This document shows positions 6,878 through 14,429 of a DNA stretch of 20,652 nt, in pieces. The translations under genes and the position numbers were made by a program. A model generated the notes under the pieces. It was given only the letters and a program-made list of their open reading frames with translations, searched no databases and was not told where the DNA came from. The DNA comes from Gelria sp. (GTDB taxonomy: Bacteria > Bacillota > Syntrophomonadia > Syntrophomonadales > Syntrophomonadaceae). The stretch spans positions 1 through 20,652 of the forward strand of contig DUMX01000158.1 of the NCBI GenBank assembly GCA_012839665.1, written 5' to 3'. Every line of letters begins with the position of its first letter. The stretch's first letter is position 1.

Positions 6878-6919
6878 GGTGATGCTGGCTCCTGGTGATG
6901 CCGGCATCACCAATTTTTT
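6878..6919 (+). terminator. Intrinsic terminator after the hydrolase gene
   Basis: GGTGATGCTGGC (6878-6889) pairs with GCCGGCATCACC (6900-6911), 12 pairs including one G-T, and is followed by six T (6914-6919). An inner perfect palindrome GGTGATGCCGGCATCACC offers an alternative stem. It closes the channel-hydrolase unit. Confidence 0.88.
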
Positions 6920-6984
6920 CGCAATAAACCCTGTTAAAATTCAAAACTTAAAGTCAATTATTGCAGGTGGAAAGAAGAGATAAA

Positions 6985-7353
6985 ATGCTCAAACAATATG
7001 TCATAAATAATCTGTTTACCCACATTAACTATAAGACTTTGATTACGGGGATTATTTTTGTACTCGTCATATGGAATCATTTGAAATTTGACTATATTTT
7101 TTTACTGTCGCTTAGTATCGGGTTGGGGCATATAGCGCTGACTTACTGGCAAGCAAAGGAAGATAATGAGATTGTTAAGGGAGCTATATATCGTTTTGGA
7201 GTATTAACTACAACAGCATTCGTATTTACGTTATTTACGATAATTTTTTTTGGTAAAGCTAATGCGGTCAATGTTGCAAGCTTTGTTTATGTTTTTCTTG
7301 GCGTGGAATATTTATTTAGCATATGGAATACTGTCCAGGCAAATGGAAATTGA
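6985..7353 (+). CDS. Small four-helix membrane protein of unknown function
   Basis: 122 residues from ATG 6985. An in-frame TTG at 6961 would add eight residues but lacks a ribosome site, while the ATG has a modest purine-rich GGAAAGAAGAG. Four hydrophobic spans are visible: around residues 17-35 (TLITGIIFVLVIW), 40-60 (YIFLLSLSIGLGHIALTYW), 72-93 (FGVLTTTAFVFTLFTIIFF) and 97-116. A short charged loop (QAKEDNE) separates helices two and three. No catalytic or binding motif is seen and I do not recognise the family. It stands alone between a terminator and the two-component genes, in the same direction, so it may belong with the sensing module. Confidence 0.6.
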   Translation: MLKQYVINNLFTHINYKTLITGIIFVLVIWNHLKFDYIFLLSLSIGLGHIALTYWQAKEDNEIVKGAIYRFGVLTTTAFVFTLFTIIFFGKANAVNVASFVYVFLGVEYLFSIWNTVQANGN

Positions 7354-7407
7354 TTAATAATTTGATAGCATTTGGTAAGATAAATTAAAAAGGGAAAATG
7401 GGCTAAT

Positions 7408-7427
7408 ATGTAGAAGTATGTAGAAGT
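7408..7427 (+). repeat. Tandem 10-base direct repeat upstream of the response regulator
   Basis: ATGTAGAAGT occurs twice back to back (7408-7417, 7418-7427), flanked by TAAT and ATTAAT, about 65 bases before the regulator start. The one-helical-turn period is what two protomers of a NarL-type regulator would recognise on one face of DNA. Whether it is an operator is untested. Confidence 0.4.
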
Positions 7428-7492
7428 ATTAATGTGGAATTTAATTGAATATTGTTGGCCGGAACTGCGCGGAGGGAGGCAACAGCAACATT

Positions 7493-8128
7493 ATGAATAC
7501 AATTCGTGTAGCATTAGTTGACGACCATCCGGTTGTTAGACGTGGTCTGATGGCGATGTTGTCAACTTATAGCCATATAACCGTTGTTGGTGAGGCCTGT
7601 GACTCTCATTCTGCTGTGAATATGCTTAATCATACTATACCTGAAATTCTTCTCCTTGATTTAAAGATGCCCGGTTCGGGTGGACTTTGTTTAATAAGAC
7701 ATATTAAAAGCAATTATCCTGAGATTAAGATAATAATACTGACTGTTTATGATGATGATGAATATGTTTGCGAGTCAATTGCAGCGGGAGCAGATGCATA
7801 TGTCCTAAAAAGTATTGCCCATGAGGAACTTATTAACATTATTAATGTGGTTCATAAGGGTGGGAAATTTATCGACCAACCTTTAGTGGGAAAAATTGTA
7901 GAAGAATACAGTAATATAGTTAATAAAAACAATGAATATAGATTAACCAATGAAGAAATTGACATTTTGCGACTGGTTGCCAGTGGCATGAAAAATCGAG
8001 ATATTGCGGAACAGTGTCATTGGAGCGAAGTATCAGTGAAACGTAAACTACAGATAATTTACCAGAAATTGGATGTCAGAGATAGAGCACAGGCAGTTGC
8101 TACCGCTATTTGGAAAGGGCTATTGTAA
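7493..8128 (+). CDS. NarL/FixJ-family response regulator
   Basis: 211 residues from ATG 7493. A GGAGGGAGG ribosome site at 7471-7479 is 13 bases away, unusually far, but no nearer in-frame start exists and the receiver begins right at 'IRVALVDDHPVVRRG'. The receiver domain (1-120) has acidic Asp10-Asp11, phospho-acceptor Asp56 ('LLLDLKMPG'), Thr84 ('IILTVYD') and Lys106 ('YVLKS'). A LuxR-type HTH covers about 148-211 ('LTNEEIDILRLVASGMKNRD' onward). It should be phosphorylated by the histidine kinase two genes downstream. Its stop overlaps the next start as TAATG, so it is translationally coupled to the solute-binding protein. Confidence 0.93.
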   Translation: MNTIRVALVDDHPVVRRGLMAMLSTYSHITVVGEACDSHSAVNMLNHTIPEILLLDLKMPGSGGLCLIRHIKSNYPEIKIIILTVYDDDEYVCESIAAGADAYVLKSIAHEELINIINVVHKGGKFIDQPLVGKIVEEYSNIVNKNNEYRLTNEEIDILRLVASGMKNRDIAEQCHWSEVSVKRKLQIIYQKLDVRDRAQAVATAIWKGLL

Positions 8129-9756
8129 TGAAAATTGTTCCAAGATTATTAATGGGCTTTATCCTGGGTATTCTATGTTTTGTAACAGGATGTGATAACA
8201 GTAAAAGCCTATCAGAGGCCAACCGGTGGCAAAATGATGTACCACGATATGGCGGAACCCTTTTAATAGGAACCGAGTCTCGGAGTGATGTCCTGGATCC
8301 ACATATTGCTAGAGGATGGGTAACCTATCGGGTACTGTATCAAATATACGAACAGCTGGTTAAGCCAGAATATACGATAGATAACGGAAAGGTCAAGGTA
8401 TCGGTAGCACCTTGCCTGGCGAAATCCTGGAAGGTTAGTCCGGATGGAAGGGTTTTTACTTTTTACCTGCGCGATGATGTTAAATTTCATGATGGTACAT
8501 CTTTTGATGCCGAAGCTGTAAAGATTAATGTTGAGCGAGCATCTAATCGAGATTCACCATATTTCAACTCAAAAGCTGCAGAAATTGCTTGTTATTTATG
8601 GAAAGACCTTGAATCTATTGAGGCAGTTGATCGATTAACTATCAGGTTTAAGTTTACTCAACCTTTTTTTGAATTTCCCATTGTACTGGTTCAAGGAGGA
8701 TTGGGATCGGCAGGAATTATTAGTCCCGCAGCACTGGAAAAGTGGGGAAATGGAAGAATTGGAGAACATCCTATTGGGACGGGTCCTTTCAGGGTGGTTG
8801 AGATTAGCGAAAAGAAAGTAGTGCTGATGCAAAACCAGGAATATTGGGGTGTAAAACCTTATTTAAACAAGGTTGTGTTCTGGTCAATACCAGAACCGGC
8901 TGCCCGGGTCAACGCCTTACAAGTAGGGGATGTTGATATGATTTTCGCCCCCTCCCCCAGGAGTATTAAAGAACTGGAGGAGGATGGGTTTATTGTTGCC
9001 AGGACCACCAAGGCTCATGTCTGGTATTTATCCTTGAATACCACTAACCCTATCTTTGCCGATATTAGAGTTCGCCGAGCTATGGCTATGGCAATAAATA
9101 AGAACGGATTGGCACAGGAGTTGCTGGCAAATACTGCTCGACCTGCTCATGGATTAATTCCCCCAACCAACCTTTCTTTTGACCCGGATTATAAAAGTCC
9201 TCCTTATGATATTGCATCTGCAAAAGCTCTGTTAGTTGAGGCAGGTTACCCCGATGGCTTTGATTTGGTTCTACATACATCAGTTTCGGGGTCAGGTCAA
9301 ATACTGCCGGTTTCTATAGCTAAATCAATTCAGAGAGACCTAAGGAAGGTTAATATTAATGTTAAAATACGAACTTATGAATGGATTGATTATATTGACC
9401 AATGGAGGAACGGCATTGAACCCGAAGTGGGAATGAACCAAATGTCCTGGGGAATGACAGCTGACTATTGGATAGATATAATAGTAAACTCGGACAACTC
9501 CTCACCTCGTGGATATAATACTAACCGCTACTGTAATCCCCAGGTAGATAATTTACTTGATACTGCCCGGGCTGAACCAAATCCAAAAACCAGAGCCGAA
9601 TTATACCGCAGGGCAAATGAATTGGTCATGGCCGATCTGTGGCATATTCCCATTGTTAATGATTTGGCCCCTATTATTATGAACCAGAAGGTAAAGGGAT
9701 TTGTCCATGCTTCACAGGAATGGTATGAAATGAAACAGCTATGGTTAAGTGAATAG
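8128..9756 (+). CDS. Solute-binding lipoprotein, peptide/nickel family 5 (SBP_bac_5), without transporter genes
   Basis: 542 residues from ATG 8128, which shares a base with the regulator's stop (TAATG). GGAAAGGG lies 9 bases upstream. The signal sequence ends in a lipobox FVTGC, making Cys22 the lipidated residue, so the protein is membrane-anchored outside. The family start 'RYGGTLLIGTESRSDVLDPH' and later 'WKVSPDGRVFTFYLRDDVKF', 'GTGPFRV' and 'RRAMAMAINK' are typical of oligopeptide/dipeptide/nickel binding proteins, and the length is normal. No permease or ATPase genes lie near. The gene sits between a response regulator and its histidine kinase, so it may deliver a ligand signal to the kinase instead of feeding a transporter. 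The ligand is unknown. Confidence 0.92.
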   Translation: MKIVPRLLMGFILGILCFVTGCDNSKSLSEANRWQNDVPRYGGTLLIGTESRSDVLDPHIARGWVTYRVLYQIYEQLVKPEYTIDNGKVKVSVAPCLAKSWKVSPDGRVFTFYLRDDVKFHDGTSFDAEAVKINVERASNRDSPYFNSKAAEIACYLWKDLESIEAVDRLTIRFKFTQPFFEFPIVLVQGGLGSAGIISPAALEKWGNGRIGEHPIGTGPFRVVEISEKKVVLMQNQEYWGVKPYLNKVVFWSIPEPAARVNALQVGDVDMIFAPSPRSIKELEEDGFIVARTTKAHVWYLSLNTTNPIFADIRVRRAMAMAINKNGLAQELLANTARPAHGLIPPTNLSFDPDYKSPPYDIASAKALLVEAGYPDGFDLVLHTSVSGSGQILPVSIAKSIQRDLRKVNINVKIRTYEWIDYIDQWRNGIEPEVGMNQMSWGMTADYWIDIIVNSDNSSPRGYNTNRYCNPQVDNLLDTARAEPNPKTRAELYRRANELVMADLWHIPIVNDLAPIIMNQKVKGFVHASQEWYEMKQLWLSE

Positions 9757-9771
9757 GATGGAGATACGTTT

Positions 9772-11526
9772 ATGTTTAAGGTAAGTCTCCAGAACAAACT
9801 AATAGCCTGTTTCGTATGTATAATCATTCCCCTTATTGTGTTTGCCTATTATTTAATAGAGGAAAATATATCGTTTGGTAAAAAGAAGATGATTGATAGT
9901 GCCGCTGGAACTGGTGAGATAGTTCGTTCTAATGTTGATATGTTTATTGAGGATACTATCAGATTATTAATGACCATTGCACAGAATCCCCAGGTAAAGA
10001 ATGGAAACCCCAGAGAAACCATGAATCGATTTATTGAAGTTCTTAATTTGGATTCAAATCTGGTAAATTTATTTGCTGCTAACCAGGCAGGGGAAGTCTA
10101 TACTAGTTTAGTTTGGCACGGAGATGATTCTTTATTAATTTCTGACCGGGCAGAGTTTAAGGAAGTTTTAGATTCAGGTAAACCAGTACTATCCAAACGT
10201 ACTTTCTCCAGGGCAACGGGACAGATGATTCTGACAATTTTTGTGCCTATTCTTGAGGATAACGGCTATGTAACTGGAGTTATTGGTGCGGAGATATCTC
10301 TGAAACAACTGCAAAATAATTTAGTTAACAAGACTGGGAGCCGTCAAATATCAAATATCGCAGTTACAGATGTTGAAGGAAACGTCATTATTCATTCTGA
10401 TTATAAACAGGTATATGAAGAGACAAATGTGTCCAATAATTCCGCTTTTAACCTGGCCAAACAAGGTAAACAGGGTATTTTCTCGTATAAAAACGAGGAA
10501 ACCGGAAGCTATTGCTGGGTGGCTTATTCACCAACCAGGACTTTTCCTGGAAGTGTTTTAATTACCGTATCAGATAAAGCTATGCAGCCACCAGTAAAAG
10601 ATACAATGAAAAGATGGTTGCAAGTTCTTTTATTGATTATTATTTTTCTGGTTATTCTTTCAATGGGGTTTGCACGCATGATTGTCAAACCTATAGAGAA
10701 ATTAATTGCTACTACTAAAGTTATGGCGATGGGCAATCTCCATCAAAAAATTAAAATAGACTCCGGGGACGAACTTGAGGAACTATCTAACGCTTTTAAC
10801 CTCATGTCCGAACGTTTATCTGACCAGATTGAAAAACTGGCTTTAGCAACCAAACAAATTGAAGAAAAACGAGAGCGACAGAGAATTTTACTGACTCATC
10901 TGGTTAGTGCTCAGGAAGAAGAAAGAAATCGGATAGCTGCTGATATTCATGATGGTGTGCTTCAGATGATTGTTGGAACTCTATATGAAATTAGAGCAGT
11001 CCGGAATATTTTACCAGATAAACCTGCCAGGGCTTTGGCAAAAATGAGTTTATTGGAGAATCTCTTAAGTGATACTATTGTAGAAATGCGAGGAGTTATT
11101 TCCGACCTTAGACCTCCATTGTTGGAAGACATGGGGCTTTTAGTAGCTTTAAAACATCAAATTAAGCGGATATGCTTAATTTATCAAATTCCGATAAACT
11201 TTAATATTACTGGAGAGCCCTACCGCCTGGAATTTTCTGTTGAAGTTATGTTGTTTAGAATAATCCAGGAAATGATTCAAAACGCAGCCAAACACTCCGG
11301 TGCATCCAGTATTGACTTGAATATTGATTTTGGGGAGCTTTTTTTCACCACATATTTAAAAGATAATGGATGTGGTTTTGATTTATCACAACTGGATTTC
11401 GAAAAAAATGGAGGTATGGGTTTGGCAATCCTAAAAGAACGGACTCATACTATTGGAGCTCAAGTAAAAATTCACTCGCAGAAAGGAGAAGGGACTGAAA
11501 TATTACTAACGTTACCAATTGATTAA
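9772..11526 (+). CDS. Sensor histidine kinase (dCache-type sensor, HAMP, HisKA_3/NarX-DesK-type)
   Basis: 584 residues from ATG 9772 with GGATGGAG upstream, 15 bases after the binding-protein stop. Order of parts: membrane span 8-29; extracytoplasmic region about 30-282 with the double-Cache look ('RSNVDMFIED', 'GVIGAEISLKQL', 'VTDVEGNVIIHSD'); membrane span about 283-303; HAMP about 304-355; coiled linker; HisKA_3 dimerisation with His393 in 'EEERNRIAADIHDGVLQ'; HATPase with N-box 'IIQEMIQNAAKHSG' and G-box 'GGMGLAILKERT'. NarX/DesK-type kinases pair with NarL-type regulators, matching the gene two upstream. Cache domains bind small metabolites, and the adjacent lipoprotein could assist. The signal is not known. 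Confidence 0.93.
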   Translation: MFKVSLQNKLIACFVCIIIPLIVFAYYLIEENISFGKKKMIDSAAGTGEIVRSNVDMFIEDTIRLLMTIAQNPQVKNGNPRETMNRFIEVLNLDSNLVNLFAANQAGEVYTSLVWHGDDSLLISDRAEFKEVLDSGKPVLSKRTFSRATGQMILTIFVPILEDNGYVTGVIGAEISLKQLQNNLVNKTGSRQISNIAVTDVEGNVIIHSDYKQVYEETNVSNNSAFNLAKQGKQGIFSYKNEETGSYCWVAYSPTRTFPGSVLITVSDKAMQPPVKDTMKRWLQVLLLIIIFLVILSMGFARMIVKPIEKLIATTKVMAMGNLHQKIKIDSGDELEELSNAFNLMSERLSDQIEKLALATKQIEEKRERQRILLTHLVSAQEEERNRIAADIHDGVLQMIVGTLYEIRAVRNILPDKPARALAKMSLLENLLSDTIVEMRGVISDLRPPLLEDMGLLVALKHQIKRICLIYQIPINFNITGEPYRLEFSVEVMLFRIIQEMIQNAAKHSGASSIDLNIDFGELFFTTYLKDNGCGFDLSQLDFEKNGGMGLAILKERTHTIGAQVKIHSQKGEGTEILLTLPID

Positions 11527-11534
11527 TCCTCTTA

Positions 11535-11558
11535 TGTAGGTATCGGAAACTACCTACA
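11535..11558 (+). terminator. Possible weak terminator hairpin after the kinase gene
   Basis: TGTAGGTA (11535-11542) and TACCTACA (11551-11558) form a perfect 8-bp stem with an 8-base loop, 9 bases past the kinase stop. No T-run follows (GGCCAAC), so termination would be weak, or the hairpin only stabilises the message end. Confidence 0.35.
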
Positions 11559-11579
11559 GGCCAACAAGGCGCTTCCCAC

Positions 11580-11608
11580 TTGCACTGGCTATTATGCTGT
11601 GGTATATT
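11580..11608 (+). promoter_or_regulatory. Sigma-A promoter for the trpB-like gene
   Basis: TTGCAC (11580-11585) and TATATT (11603-11608) are 17 bases apart, about 50 bases before the gene start. This makes the trpB-like gene a separate unit from the sensor operon. Confidence 0.65.
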
Positions 11609-11654
11609 AAATTTCATAAACAATTAAATATTATGAGAGGAGAGATTAGTTGAG

Positions 11655-13019
11655 ATGAGTAGAGCCGAGCTAACCAAGATTATTCTGCCCGAGGAGAAGA
11701 TACCGAAATTCTGGTACAATGTTCAGGCAGATATGCCCAATCCTTTGGCACCTTCTTTACATCCCCAGACTATGCAACCGTTAACACCAGCAGATTTGGA
11801 ACCTATATTTGCCCGTGAGCTAATTGCACAGGAAGTTTCTGATGAGAGGTTTATAGAAATTCCGGCCGAGGTCAGGGAACTTTATAAACAATACCGGCCT
11901 TCGCCTTTATTCCGGGCTCATAACCTGGAAAAGGCTTTGGATACTAACAGTCGTATCTATTATAAGTATGAGGGCATTAGCCCGGTGGGTAGCCATAAAT
12001 TTAACTCAGCTTTGCCCCAGGTATTCTTTAATAAAATCCAGGGGATTAAGAGAATAAGTACGGAAACAGGTGCCGGACAGTGGGGTACTGCACTATCGCT
12101 GGCCTGCAAGCTTTTTGGGCTGGAAGCTATGGTATATATGGTAAAAGTTAGTTATTTCCAGAAGCCTTATCGCCGTTCCATAATGGAACTATATGGCGCT
12201 ACCTGTATTCCCAGTCCTAGTAATTTAACTGCAGCTGGCCGCCAGGCCCTGGAAAAAGACCCCGATACTCCTGGCAGCCTGGGAATGGCTATTAGTGAAG
12301 CGGTGGAAGATGCTGTATCGCGCGATGATACTAACTACTCTCTGGGTAGTGTCCTTAATCATGTATGTTTACATCAGAGTATCATTGGGCAGGAAGTAAA
12401 GCTGCAGATGGATATGGTTGATGATTATCCTGATGTAGTGATTGGCTGTTGTGGTGGAGGCAGTAATTTTGCAGGTATTGCTTTTCCTTTTATACCAGAC
12501 AAATTGGCAGGTAAAAAGATCCGCCTGCTGGGAGTAGAACCGGCAGCCTGTCCCACGCTTACCAAAGGTATATTTGCTTACGATTATGGCGATGTGGTGG
12601 GGCTTACTCCGGCTATGAAAATGTATACCCTGGGACATGATTTTGTACCTTCGGGGATACATGCCGGTGGTTTACGATATCATGGAGCGGCTCCTTTGCT
12701 TAGCCAGCTTTATCATGATGGCCTTATTGAGGCTATAGCTGTAAAACAAAACGCTGCGTTTGAAGCAGCTATGCTTTTTGCCCGCACGGAAAGTATTGTT
12801 CCGGCTCCGGAGTCGGCTCATGCTATTCGGGCGGCTATTGATGAAGCCTTGAAGGCTAAAGAGGAAGGGGTTACCCGCACCATAGTCTTTAATTTGAGTG
12901 GTCACGGGAACTTGGACCTGTACTCTTATGATAAATTCCTGGCCGGGGAAACCGAAGATGTAGAATTTTCGGATGAGGAACTGGCGGTCAGTATAAAGGA
13001 TTTGCCAGAAGTGAAGTAA
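11655..13019 (+). CDS. trpB: Tryptophan synthase beta chain, TrpB2 type
   Basis: 454 residues from ATG 11655 with GAGAGGAGAG about 10 bases upstream. It is a PLP enzyme of fold type II. The PLP-binding lysine is Lys115 in 'GISPVGSHKFNSA', the phosphate-binding loop is 'CCGGGSNFAG', and 'ETGAGQWGTA' is the substrate region. The extended N-terminus and length of about 450 place it in the TrpB2 branch and not with the ~400-residue TrpB1 that works in complex with TrpA. No trpA, trpC or trpE is adjacent. It would condense indole with a serine-type donor to give tryptophan, perhaps as indole salvage, but the donor and true role of TrpB2 in this organism are inference. It has its own promoter and terminator. 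Confidence 0.92.
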   Translation: MSRAELTKIILPEEKIPKFWYNVQADMPNPLAPSLHPQTMQPLTPADLEPIFARELIAQEVSDERFIEIPAEVRELYKQYRPSPLFRAHNLEKALDTNSRIYYKYEGISPVGSHKFNSALPQVFFNKIQGIKRISTETGAGQWGTALSLACKLFGLEAMVYMVKVSYFQKPYRRSIMELYGATCIPSPSNLTAAGRQALEKDPDTPGSLGMAISEAVEDAVSRDDTNYSLGSVLNHVCLHQSIIGQEVKLQMDMVDDYPDVVIGCCGGGSNFAGIAFPFIPDKLAGKKIRLLGVEPAACPTLTKGIFAYDYGDVVGLTPAMKMYTLGHDFVPSGIHAGGLRYHGAAPLLSQLYHDGLIEAIAVKQNAAFEAAMLFARTESIVPAPESAHAIRAAIDEALKAKEEGVTRTIVFNLSGHGNLDLYSYDKFLAGETEDVEFSDEELAVSIKDLPEVK

Positions 13020-13036
13020 TTAAAGGATATATTGCT

Positions 13037-13067
13037 AACCCCGGTCTATTATCAGGCCGGGGTTTTT
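13037..13067 (+). terminator. Intrinsic terminator after trpB
   Basis: AACCCCGG (13037-13044) and CCGGGGTT (13057-13064) form an 8-bp stem with a 12-base loop. Five T end the element. Confidence 0.9.
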
Positions 13068-13092
13068 AATATGGTTGTTAATTCTTACGGAA

Positions 13093-13191
13093 ATGATAAT
13101 AAAAGGTGAGGCTACTGCCGATACGGGGGCGGATGAATATCAGGGTAAAATTAAGGAACTGGAGGCGATTTTAAATGACAGTACAGGCTAA
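13093..13191 (+). pseudogene. Short ORF before nif3, possibly a remnant of an upstream gene's C-terminus
   Basis: A 32-codon frame from ATG 13093 (open further upstream, through the trpB terminator) ends at TAA 13189-13191 and overlaps the nif3 start by 17 bases. The last part, 'EYQGKIKELEAIL', is amphipathic and highly charged, like the C-terminal helix of many proteins. The nif3 ribosome site (GGAGG) lies inside it as codons Glu-Ala. In many Firmicutes a tRNA methyltransferase gene (trmK) ends just there. A decayed trmK tail is a guess, and a leader ORF coupled to nif3 is the alternative. It has no good ribosome site of its own. Confidence 0.25.
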
Positions 13192-14293
13192 AGACATAAT
13201 GACTTTGCTGGAGGAAGAATTTCCTCTATATTTAGCGGAGGATTGGGATAATAGCGGTCTACAGATAGGGAGTAGTGATAAAAAAGTAGACCGTATACTT
13301 ATAGCACTAGATTTGGACCCTTTTATATTAAAACAAGCGGTTGAACAGCAGGTGGATATGATTATTACCCATCACCCCTTGTTTTTTAAGCCGGTTAAGA
13401 ACATTAATTATGCTTCACCTGTAGGTAAAATGATTAAAACCCTGGTGTCTGCTGATATAACCGTATATTCTGCCCATACTAACCTGGATGCAGCAGCAGG
13501 AGGATTGAACCAGGCTCTGGCGGAGAGACTGGGCCTGGTTGACATAGAACCGCTGTACCCGGCCAGTAGGGAAGCGCTGCTTAAACTAGTGGTTTTTGTT
13601 CCGGCTACTCATCTGGAGGAAGTGAGGGCGGCTGTATGCGCGGTCGGAGCAGGTTACATCGGTGAATATTCTGATTGTACTTTTAGAGTCCGGGGGACTG
13701 GTACCTTTCGACCAGGCCAGGATACTAATCCTTTTATCGGGAAAACCGGGCAATTGGAAGAGGTGGATGAGTTTCGCTTGGAAACTATAATTTATGAGCA
13801 CGATTTAAAAAAGGTTTTAAAAAGTATGCATCAGGCTCATCCTTATGAAGAAGTGGCCTATGACCTTTATCGGTTGGAAAATGAAGGGCGGGTATTCAGC
13901 CCGGGACGCAAAGGCTGTTTGGCTCAAGAAATAAGCTTGCAGGATTATGCCCTTCAGGTTAAAGAACTCCTGGGGGTTAAATCGCTGCGCGTAGTAGGGG
14001 ATTTGGACAGTATGGTGAAAAATGTTGCGGTCATAAGCGGCTCTGGTGCCAGTTTGATAGACCGGGTTATGGGCCAGGATATTGATTTGTTGGTAACTGG
14101 GGACCTGAAATACCATGAGGCCAAAGATGCAGAAGCGGTAGGGCTTAAAGTAATTGATGCCGGCCACCAGGGTACAGAAGCCATTGTCGTTCCTTTACTA
14201 ATTGATTATCTGAATTCCAAATTGGCTGACCGTAACCTGCAGGTGGGATTGATACCAGGCATCTCGCCGCAGTGTATTAAGGAGATTTTTTAA
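13175..14293 (+). CDS. Nif3-like dinuclear metal-centre protein
   Basis: 372 residues from ATG 13175 with GGAGGCG 8 bases upstream. Nif3 (DUF34) core motifs are clear: 'LAEDWDNSGLQIG' at about 19-31, the metal-binding 'ITHHPLFFKPVKNI' at about 64-77, 'YSAHTNLDAAAGGLN' at about 96-110, and the C-terminal 'VTGDLKYHEAKDAE' plus 'VIDAGHQGTE', whose His and Glu complete the two-metal site. The length shows the longer bacterial form with a PII-like domain inserted in the middle (about residues 130-240, 'FVPATHLEEVRAAV' through 'HPYEEVAYDLY'). Databases sometimes call it GTP cyclohydrolase 1 type 2, but the reaction is not firmly known. It follows the trpB terminator and may start a new unit. Confidence 0.93.
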   Translation: MTVQAKDIMTLLEEEFPLYLAEDWDNSGLQIGSSDKKVDRILIALDLDPFILKQAVEQQVDMIITHHPLFFKPVKNINYASPVGKMIKTLVSADITVYSAHTNLDAAAGGLNQALAERLGLVDIEPLYPASREALLKLVVFVPATHLEEVRAAVCAVGAGYIGEYSDCTFRVRGTGTFRPGQDTNPFIGKTGQLEEVDEFRLETIIYEHDLKKVLKSMHQAHPYEEVAYDLYRLENEGRVFSPGRKGCLAQEISLQDYALQVKELLGVKSLRVVGDLDSMVKNVAVISGSGASLIDRVMGQDIDLLVTGDLKYHEAKDAEAVGLKVIDAGHQGTEAIVVPLLIDYLNSKLADRNLQVGLIPGISPQCIKEIF

Positions 14294-14429
14294 CCCCGTA
14301 TGCACGAAAATTAGAATTTATGTATATTAACCGGGCCTATTTTCACTAATTTCCAAGGTATAAAAAGGGAAAACAGGGCTATTTATCGAATACTAATGTA
14401 ATTACGCATGTTTAGAGAGGTATATTCCG

